Shown one piece after another: positions 43,586 through 48,300 of a stretch of DNA of 48,300 bases. The position numbers were made by a program, and so were the translations under genes. The DNA is from Mesobacillus persicus (GTDB lineage: Bacteria; Bacillota; Bacilli; Bacillales; Cytobacillaceae). Where the stretch lies: assembly GCF_900109925.1 (NCBI RefSeq), contig NZ_FOBW01000025.1:1-48300 (forward strand), read 5' to 3'. Each line of letters begins with the position of its first letter. Within the stretch, counting starts at the first letter, position 1. The notes beneath the pieces are model-generated. The model saw nothing but the letters and a program-made list of their open reading frames with translations. It ran no database searches and was not told the DNA's origin.

Positions 43586-43732
43586 TATAATGGATATATA
43601 ATAAAAAAGAGAGAAGTGCGCTAACACTTCTCCCTGCAACTGCTATACCGTAAGGGTGGCGGTTGTCTATGTTAATTATTTTTTTGAGAACCACCCTTTT
43701 GCTTCCTACGGCGCGGGGTGGTTTTCTTGTTT
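43586..43732 (+). ncRNA. Candidate antisense RNA of a type I toxin-antitoxin locus
   Basis: A TATAAT box at 43586-43591 (no good -35) would start a plus-strand RNA near 43598. The RNA would pass through the GAGAAGTG/CACTTCTC hairpin and the GCAACTGC...GGCGGTTG segment. It would end at a clear terminator: AACCACCC (43689-43696) pairs with GGGTGGTT (43716-43723), followed by TTCTTGTTTTC. It is antisense to the 3' half of the small minus-strand ORF and its 3' UTR. The same hairpin series in decayed form lies at 1385-1505. Confidence 0.55.
43602..43634 (-). terminator. Terminator of the small toxin-like gene
   Basis: GAGAAGTG (43611-43618) pairs with CACTTCTC (43625-43632). On the minus strand it is followed by TCTTTTTT. 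It lies about 40 bp after the stop codon at 43672. Confidence 0.75.
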
Positions 43733-43821
43733 TCTATAACGGCTTTCCTAAAGAAATGTGCACTTAACTCCCGTACAATCCCCTTTAGAATTTCACGAAT
43801 AAGATCAAGAAATGTTTCCAT
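43672..43821 (-). CDS. Small hydrophobic/basic protein, candidate type I toxin
   Basis: A 49-aa frame missed by length cut-offs. It has a near-perfect ribosome site (GGAGGTGATAATC then ATG at 43821). The N-terminal half is an amphipathic/hydrophobic helix (METFLDLIREILKGIVRELS, then AHFF). The C-terminal half is strongly basic (KKTTPRRRKQKGG). Its mRNA ends at its own terminator, and the 3' half overlaps an antisense RNA candidate with its own terminator. This convergent overlap is typical of Bacillus type I toxin-antitoxin pairs. I do not recognise a named toxin family, so toxicity is inferred from layout only. Confidence 0.6.
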   Translation of the reverse strand: METFLDLIREILKGIVRELSAHFFRKAVIENKKTTPRRRKQKGGSQKNN

Positions 43822-43925
43822 GATTATCACCTCCTTCCCTTAATGGAAGAAGACCGACAACCAACCACCCTCACAATATTCAGCTGCAACTCCATTTTAT
43901 CATTCGCTTTCTCTCTAAAAACCTA

Positions 43926-43967
43926 TCAATCTTCGACAAATTTCGGGTGGTGCCTGGCACCGAAAGC
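43926..43967. repeat. Family-B extragenic repeat, copy 9
   Basis: CAATCTTCGACAAATTTCGG followed by GTGGTGCCTGGCACCGAAAG. The GGTGCCTGGCACC palindrome is complete here. A short GGGACAGACAGGGTC family-A remnant follows at about 44021-44036. Confidence 0.75.
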
Positions 43968-44044
43968 TTTTATGTCCCTTCTACTTATTTCCCCAAACCT
44001 ATTACAATTCTTAAATAGATCCGGGACAGACAGGGTCAATTAAC

Positions 44045-46606
44045 TTAACCACCAACCTGATTCCTGTGTATCCACATAAACTGTTGAGCAACCCTCTTGT
44101 ATGAAGAGTTATTTTCAATATCTGTATCCTCAATATAGTCTGCAGGACATTCATATTTTGCTTCTAATTGGTGATAGAGTTCATCCGGAGGAATTAAAGC
44201 CTGAACAGCATCGTATTCCTGTTTACTAAAAGGCCTAGTATGAGGAATTCCAGTCTCCAGATTATAAGAAGGCGAAAGGAAAGAACAGAGAAATCTTTCA
44301 ACCCCTTTTTCTTCTTTAAACCATGACCTAATCCTTCCTTCAACTTCCCCCTTTGTCCCCCATTTCTTCCAAATCCATAAAAGACCGTACACATCTTGTT
44401 CAGTGGAATATTGATCAAGGAAGTCGATTTCCACTGTTGCAATCTCTATTCTTTTTATTAATGTAGGGACGATCTCAACAATCTCTTCCTCCGTATGAAT
44501 AACCTCATCAATATTCTTTTTCTCAGAAGGGTGTATCCACCATAGAATTTCCTTTGAAAACGATAGGGGCTGAGCGATTCCCAATAAATGCTTTGAAAAA
44601 TCTACTCTTTCCGTTTTTGAAATTCGTTTCATAAAATTTGTAATCAGAATAGCTGCCTGATTCCAAGTCGTGACAAGCCCAAATGCTCCATCTTTCCGTG
44701 AATAATGGGATCCTAACATGACCAGAGTTTCCGCGAGTTTCCTTGCTGTGTAAATTGGTACACTTGTTTCAATATACCTTAGTTTTTGGATGAATCTTGA
44801 AATTCCTTGCTGATGAATGATTTTATTAATTTCGTTTTGTACTTCTGATTCCTGCCCTTCTTCCACTATCGTTAAAAGGTTTTTAACCCAGTTATCCGGA
44901 ACATCGCCTGCTGGAACCGTATACTTAAAAAAACGATCAAAATACTCACTGGAGCAGATCCTTTGTTCCTTTGTCCACCCTCTATCCCATGAATGCCCAT
45001 AATAAGTATTATCTGTAAAAACTAGTTTCGTCCTCGGAAATAGATCTTGTAATAATATCTCAAGTGCTAATCGCTCCTCTTTATTGTATGGTTGCATAAC
45101 CTTCTGTAACTTCTCCCTGTATTGTTTGACCTTCTCTCTATCATCGGAGCCACTTCGACCAGGGGTTAAAAAAAGGTCTGAATTCAATCTTAAGAATCCA
45201 TATAAATCTGGATAAAACACTCTTAAAGACTCAATGAGAATCTGATCGACAGTATTCACTTCATTATTTAATAATGGGATTGAAAAGAGCAGGGAATTTA
45301 AATACCGTTTTACCATTCTAGGTGTGGAAATAACATGTCCAATAGACCGATCCCAAGTACTAACAAATCGATGAACTTCATCTTTCCTTAATTCAATTTG
45401 GTTTAGTTCAAGAATCCTGTCTATTCCTGAAAGAACCATACTTCGTAAAACAGCAGGGTCAGCTGGAGGCATATGTAATGGCACCTGAATAATCTTTTCT
45501 AAGAAGGAATCCCCCTTATTTTGAGAAGAGTTATCCTCATATTGATTTGCTAAACTTTTAGCAACAAGACGATCATCAAACGCCAAAATATACGCAGTAT
45601 AAGGAAAATCGGCAATTAATTTTACTAGTTTAAAGACGGTTTGTGTTTCATTGCGATTTAGACGGTCAATGTCATCAATAAACACCGTAATCCCCTGTCC
45701 GTTTTTTTCCAGTAGCTCTATGATCAATTCCCGTAGTTCCATAATATCTGTATCTGCTGAAACGGATTTCTCTGAAAAAAAAGAGGTGATATTGTTAATG
45801 GACAAAGAGGCAAATCCCATATTCACCTTTAACGAGGCAACCTTTTCTCCATAAATTCTCAGCATTTTTTCAAGTAAGATTGATTGTTCTGCCCCACCCT
45901 TGTTCCTTACTGCCATTCCAAATTGGATAAAGAATTGCCTTATTAACTCTTTCTCATTTTCAAAAAACCATGGATTAAAACGGAAAACAACTTCATCTTT
46001 TAATGAGTTTTCAATCAAGTTTAGCACAGATGTCTTTCCACTTCCCCACTCACCATAAAGACCAATTACTAAGCCTTCTGAATAACCCCTCATGCCGATA
46101 ACCGTTGAAATTCTTTTTGCAAAGGTTGAACGATCCAACTGATCATCTTTGTCCGACTCAATTGGATAATCGAGAAAGAGCTTTTCATTCAACCCTTTCA
46201 CTTTATTTTTTTTATGTACATAGGATGCAATTGAACGAATAACCATCCAAAGGATGTATCCTCCTCCTGCAAATCCAATATATACGAGCGAACGGTTCAG
46301 AGTACCTTCAGCATATTCAAAATTTGAAGCAACCTTGTATAGCAAGAATGCTAATAAAGTAGAGATAACAATTGTATCCGCTCTTAACTGAAAAGCCGGG
46401 ATTCGAAATGTATTTTTAATAACTTTCCGTTTTCTTATCTCATCTAATAATATGAATAAAATAACAATGAGAAAGGGTAGAAAATACCAATAGGACTCTA
46501 TATAAGATGAGATCCGATTCATAGAACTAATTAATAACTTTTCAATAATAATAAGAAGAATGAATACAATGGATGATTGTAATATGATTTCCTTCATTCT
46601 CTCCAA
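44045..46606 (-). CDS. Membrane-bound KAP-family P-loop NTPase
   Basis: An 853-aa protein. A TTG start at 46606 has AAAGGGGG seven bases upstream and is preferred to the ATG three codons later, which sits against a GGAGAG stretch. Four hydrophobic helices occupy about 8-125. The KAP NTPase domain follows: NPWFF, a KAP feature, at about 211-215, Walker A GLYGEWGSGKT (about 182-192) and Walker B TVFIDDIDRLN (about 307-317). The C-terminal half is helical. KAP NTPases include the phage-exclusion protein PifA, and several are linked to defence against phage. It stands alone with no obvious partner, so defence is a suggestion only. Confidence 0.85.
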   Translation of the reverse strand: MERMKEIILQSSIVFILLIIIEKLLISSMNRISSYIESYWYFLPFLIVILFILLDEIRKRKVIKNTFRIPAFQLRADTIVISTLLAFLLYKVASNFEYAEGTLNRSLVYIGFAGGGYILWMVIRSIASYVHKKNKVKGLNEKLFLDYPIESDKDDQLDRSTFAKRISTVIGMRGYSEGLVIGLYGEWGSGKTSVLNLIENSLKDEVVFRFNPWFFENEKELIRQFFIQFGMAVRNKGGAEQSILLEKMLRIYGEKVASLKVNMGFASLSINNITSFFSEKSVSADTDIMELRELIIELLEKNGQGITVFIDDIDRLNRNETQTVFKLVKLIADFPYTAYILAFDDRLVAKSLANQYEDNSSQNKGDSFLEKIIQVPLHMPPADPAVLRSMVLSGIDRILELNQIELRKDEVHRFVSTWDRSIGHVISTPRMVKRYLNSLLFSIPLLNNEVNTVDQILIESLRVFYPDLYGFLRLNSDLFLTPGRSGSDDREKVKQYREKLQKVMQPYNKEERLALEILLQDLFPRTKLVFTDNTYYGHSWDRGWTKEQRICSSEYFDRFFKYTVPAGDVPDNWVKNLLTIVEEGQESEVQNEINKIIHQQGISRFIQKLRYIETSVPIYTARKLAETLVMLGSHYSRKDGAFGLVTTWNQAAILITNFMKRISKTERVDFSKHLLGIAQPLSFSKEILWWIHPSEKKNIDEVIHTEEEIVEIVPTLIKRIEIATVEIDFLDQYSTEQDVYGLLWIWKKWGTKGEVEGRIRSWFKEEKGVERFLCSFLSPSYNLETGIPHTRPFSKQEYDAVQALIPPDELYHQLEAKYECPADYIEDTDIENNSSYKRVAQQFMWIHRNQVGG

Positions 46607-47135
46607 TCATAATCCCCCTTTCCACAATCCACAACATGGGTTTATTTATTAAGTAGCCCTTCGGCTTCAAATGATGCTGCTATAATTCCCCCTTAAACAG
46701 GAAGAGTTACCCCTCGCTATGATCACTATGATCCTTTTGTATTAATAAGTGACATCTTTAACGGCTTATGTGACTGGTTCACCAGCACATATTTCTAGCA
46801 CCATTATACTATCTTGATTGGACAAAAGTTAATAATCTTATTATTTTATAACCCCTTGATTTCTAGGAAATTAAGGATCCAATTGAAATTCAACATTATG
46901 CCAGCATCCCTTCTGGGATGCTTAACTATCAGGTGTTTTGTTTACCTGTTAAAAGGTGTATTTGTCAATTTGTGAACCAGATTAACCATTTAATAATGAG
47001 TCACTATATTCTAAGTTATCTCCATGTTAATAGGAGAATTTCTATGATCCCTCAACACTTTAATTAATTTATGCTGTACTCTTTCAACTATTAGGGTCAG
47101 TCCCCGCGTCCCACACATCATTTGTCTATCCTAAA
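46607..47135. other. Intergenic region with one GC hairpin
   Basis: A+T-rich. AGCATCCC (46903-46910) pairs with GGGATGCT (46915-46922) over a 4-nt loop, without a convincing T-run. A degenerate family-A fragment (GGGTCAGTCCCCGCGTCCC) is near 47094-47112. No gene is seen. Confidence 0.45.
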
Positions 47136-47139
47136 CAAT

Positions 47140-47390
47140 TGAATCCAACAGTACAACCTCTACTGTAGAAAAACAACATATTAAATAAAGAAAGAAAAAC
47201 AAACAAGAACCAAATAAATAATAATCAAAGAAACATTGTTAATTTACACAATCCGCCCTCTTCTTCAAATTGATCTTTTTAAACAAACCTAACATCAGCA
47301 AGCAAGTGCTTTACCCACACTATGCAGCGGAGTGATGTAGCAAACAAGCATTCAAGCACTGATTGAATCGTTTATAGATGCAACGCTGGG
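47140..47390 (+). pseudogene. Remnant of the winged-helix replication-type gene
   Basis: The nucleotide sequence aligns with the second half of the gene at 30257-31210: shared CAGTACAA...TCTACTGTAGAAAA, TTAAATAAAGAAAGA, AACATTGTTAATTTACA and GCAAACAAGCATTCAAGCA-type blocks. Stops and frameshifts break every frame. In the intact cassette this gene follows the ComK-like gene; here it precedes the ComK remnant, so the order is rearranged. Confidence 0.75.
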
Positions 47391-47399
47391 GCACACAAT

Positions 47400-47450
47400 C
47401 CACTTGCCCAAAAAGGTTCTGGGACAAGGAACCAGCCCCTCTGTCCCATC
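47400..47450. repeat. GGGAC-type repeat between two gene remnants (family A)
   Basis: AAGGTTCTGGGACAAGGAACC and CTCTGTCCC lie exactly between the winged-helix remnant and the ComK remnant, as if the rearrangement joined the two at this element. Confidence 0.6.
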
Positions 47451-47563
47451 CCAAACTGAAAAAGGCCGAACAGTTACGAGATATGACCGTGGAGTTAGCC
47501 AATAAACCCTATACCTTTGTGCTTCACCCTAATAAAAGAACTGGGATTAAAAATAAGAAATAA
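47451..47563 (+). pseudogene. Remnant of a third ComK-like gene, C-terminus
   Basis: About 37 codons (KKAEQLRDMTVELANKPYTF, then VLHPNKR) match the C-terminus of ComK-like copy B (ITAEQLRDMTVESANKPFTF). The frame is open and ends normally, but the first four fifths are gone. A GGGAC-type repeat takes its place. Confidence 0.8.
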
Positions 47564-47630
47564 AATACAAAGACAAATAAGAGCACTTCTTGTTGTTTGA
47601 TAACAAAAAGCCTCTCCTCCATTAATCATT

Positions 47631-47664
47631 ATAACCCTGAGCTTGTTATAAGACTCAGGGTTAT
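47631..47664. terminator. Perfect 11-bp hairpin, likely bidirectional terminator
   Basis: ATAACCCTGAG (47631-47641) pairs with CTCAGGGTTAT (47654-47664) over 12 nt. It follows the ComK remnant and faces the truncated minus-strand frame. Confidence 0.65.
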
Positions 47665-47666
47665 AC

Positions 47667-47804
47667 TTATATCATTCTATAAATCTCGACAAAACTCGGG
47701 TGGTGACAGGCACCGAATCCCAATGCAAACACCAAAGTTTCAATACTACCTGCTAGATTTCGTAAGTCAGTCACTACATCAAGAGCGAGTTTTGTTTTGC
47801 TCAT
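47667..47804 (-). pseudogene. 5' fragment of a phage/ICE-type small gene cut by a family-B repeat
   Basis: It starts with an ATG at 47804 (MSKTKLALDVVTDLRNLAGS) that overlaps the end of the upstream 58-aa gene. The protein begins like Bacillus phage-associated proteins of the rrp5-like annotation group, normally about 100-130 aa. After about 28 codons it runs into the family-B repeat (47674-47717) and stops. The repeat has evidently replaced the 3' part. Confidence 0.6.
47674..47717. repeat. Family-B extragenic repeat, copy 10
   Basis: ATTCTATAAATCTCGACAAA followed by ACTCGGGTGGTGACAGGCACCGAATC. Nearly identical to the copy at 34890-34935. It interrupts the small gene starting at 47804. Confidence 0.75.
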
Positions 47805-47955
47805 TTACCTTTTCTCCTTTCCTTTCATTTTGTTCATCAAGTTGGCTAAGCCGATTAGCTAGTCTTTTAGAAACAATACTAATAGCCGTAAGAACACCCA
47901 CCATCTCTTCCTGCATATCTTTATTAACACCTTGTTGCTTTACTTGAGTCGTCAT
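47779..47955 (-). CDS. Small helical protein, phage/ICE-type
   Basis: A 58-aa frame from ATG 47955 (MTTQVKQQGVNKDMQEEMVG, then VLTAISIVSKRLANRLSQLD). The ribosome site is weak. It is helical with no membrane segment. The stop lies inside the next gene, which starts 25 bp earlier, so the two are coupled. The pair resembles small genes found together in Bacillus prophage-like regions; the function is unknown. Confidence 0.6.
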   Translation of the reverse strand: MTTQVKQQGVNKDMQEEMVGVLTAISIVSKRLANRLSQLDEQNERKGEKVNEQNKTRS

Positions 47956-47989
47956 TGTTTATGGCATCATAAAAATGTAGGTTATGGCA

Positions 47990-48029
47990 TTTAATTTGTG
48001 CAGGCCCCGAGGGGCCTGCACAAATTAAA
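47990..48029. repeat. Perfect 19-bp palindrome with 2-nt centre
   Basis: TTTAATTTGTGCAGGCCCC (47990-48008) is inverted exactly at 48011-48029 around the dinucleotide GA. The GC-rich core and A+T-rich foot make a strong hairpin on either strand, followed on the plus strand by seven A. It lies between the small-gene pair and the IS21-type element, so it could be a terminator for the minus-strand genes' upstream DNA or an end feature of the insertion. Confidence 0.7.
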
Positions 48030-48106
48030 AAAACCACTTGTCAACATTCCCAAATACACATACACTTCCTGTTGGGTACAAAGACGTGCAGGAGGTATTT
48101 AAGGAG

Positions 48107-48300
48107 ATGTTGGCAGTGGCCGAGATTAATTATATCAGACATGAAGTTAACAATAAAGGCTACGGGTATTCAGAAGTAGCAAAGAAAATGGGAAGAGATC
48201 CAAGAACTATAAAGAAGTATGCAGATAGGGAGGATTTCAACAAACAGCCACAGAAAAAACAGACCAGGGTTGCTCCGGTACTAGGGCCAGTAAAGGCAAT
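48107..48300 (+). mobile_element. IS21-family transposase (IstA), N-terminus only
   Basis: The gene starts at ATG 48107, with GGAGG 11 bases and AAGGAG directly upstream, and runs off the window. The visible 64 residues contain VAEINYIRHEVNNKGYGYSE, VAKKMGRDPRTIKKYA and the start of a linker, the helix-turn-helix of IS21-type transposases. The element's left end probably lies between 48030 and 48060. The IstB partner and right end are outside. Confidence 0.85.

Noticed and set aside
17287-47717. CRISPR array formed by the family-B repeats
   Set aside because: Copies are kilobases apart with no regular spacers and no cas genes are present.

Overview
This is a low-GC Firmicute chromosome segment, most likely from a Bacillus-like member of the Bacillaceae. 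Support comes from strong AGGAGG-type ribosome sites, frequent TTG/GTG starts, lipobox lipoproteins, an LPxTA sortase signal, two ComK-like proteins, DUF1659/DUF2922 proteins, and A+T-rich intergenic DNA. No rRNA or tRNA gene was seen. The window reads as accessory DNA: it starts inside a recombinase-like gene and ends inside an IS21-type transposase gene, and it holds many truncated genes and dispersed palindromic repeats.

Layout. 1-10.4 kb: a tandem DUF1659/DUF2922 pair; a BCCT transporter fragment; two sortase-type surface proteins, one with its LPxTG signal frameshifted; a 45-aa protein with four CxxC pairs; two lipoproteins; a DUF6933/pRiA4b-ORF3 protein; a cupin fragment; and a WHH-type nuclease toxin. 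10.6-16.6 kb: a decayed relative of the toxin N-terminus, then two overlapping dynamin-like GTPase genes. One of these carries a long C-terminal right-handed beta-helix. 17.4-19.8 kb: a zinc alcohol dehydrogenase, a small ORF and a DUF1097 membrane protein. 20.1-25.4 kb: a compact minus-strand operon of two divergent P-loop GTPases, a tail-anchored coiled-coil protein and a small coiled-coil protein. 26-28.7 kb: a G5-domain lipoprotein, a pseudogene, and a zinc-ribbon/MORN protein split by a frameshift.

29-43.3 kb and 47.1-47.6 kb hold a duplicated and decaying competence-like cassette: XRE regulators, ComK-like regulators, winged-helix replication-type proteins, ComM/YifB ATPase and a RAYT (REP-associated tyrosine transposase). 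Intact, truncated and remnant copies are present. Between them lie a secreted M28 peptidase, an OFA-type MFS transporter and an unrecognised 802-aa protein. 43.6-43.8 kb holds a probable type I toxin-antitoxin locus and 44-46.6 kb a membrane KAP NTPase.

Two families of short extragenic repeats run through the window: GGGACAGG...CCTGTCCC palindromes, and about ten copies of a CGACAAAACTCGGGTGGTGACAGGCACC-like element. They sit next to several gene truncations and share the window with an intact RAYT gene, the family that mobilises REP sequences.

The best candidates for undescribed systems are the GTPase/beta-helix gene pair, the four-gene GTPase/coiled-coil operon, and the ComK-like/ComM/RAYT cassette.
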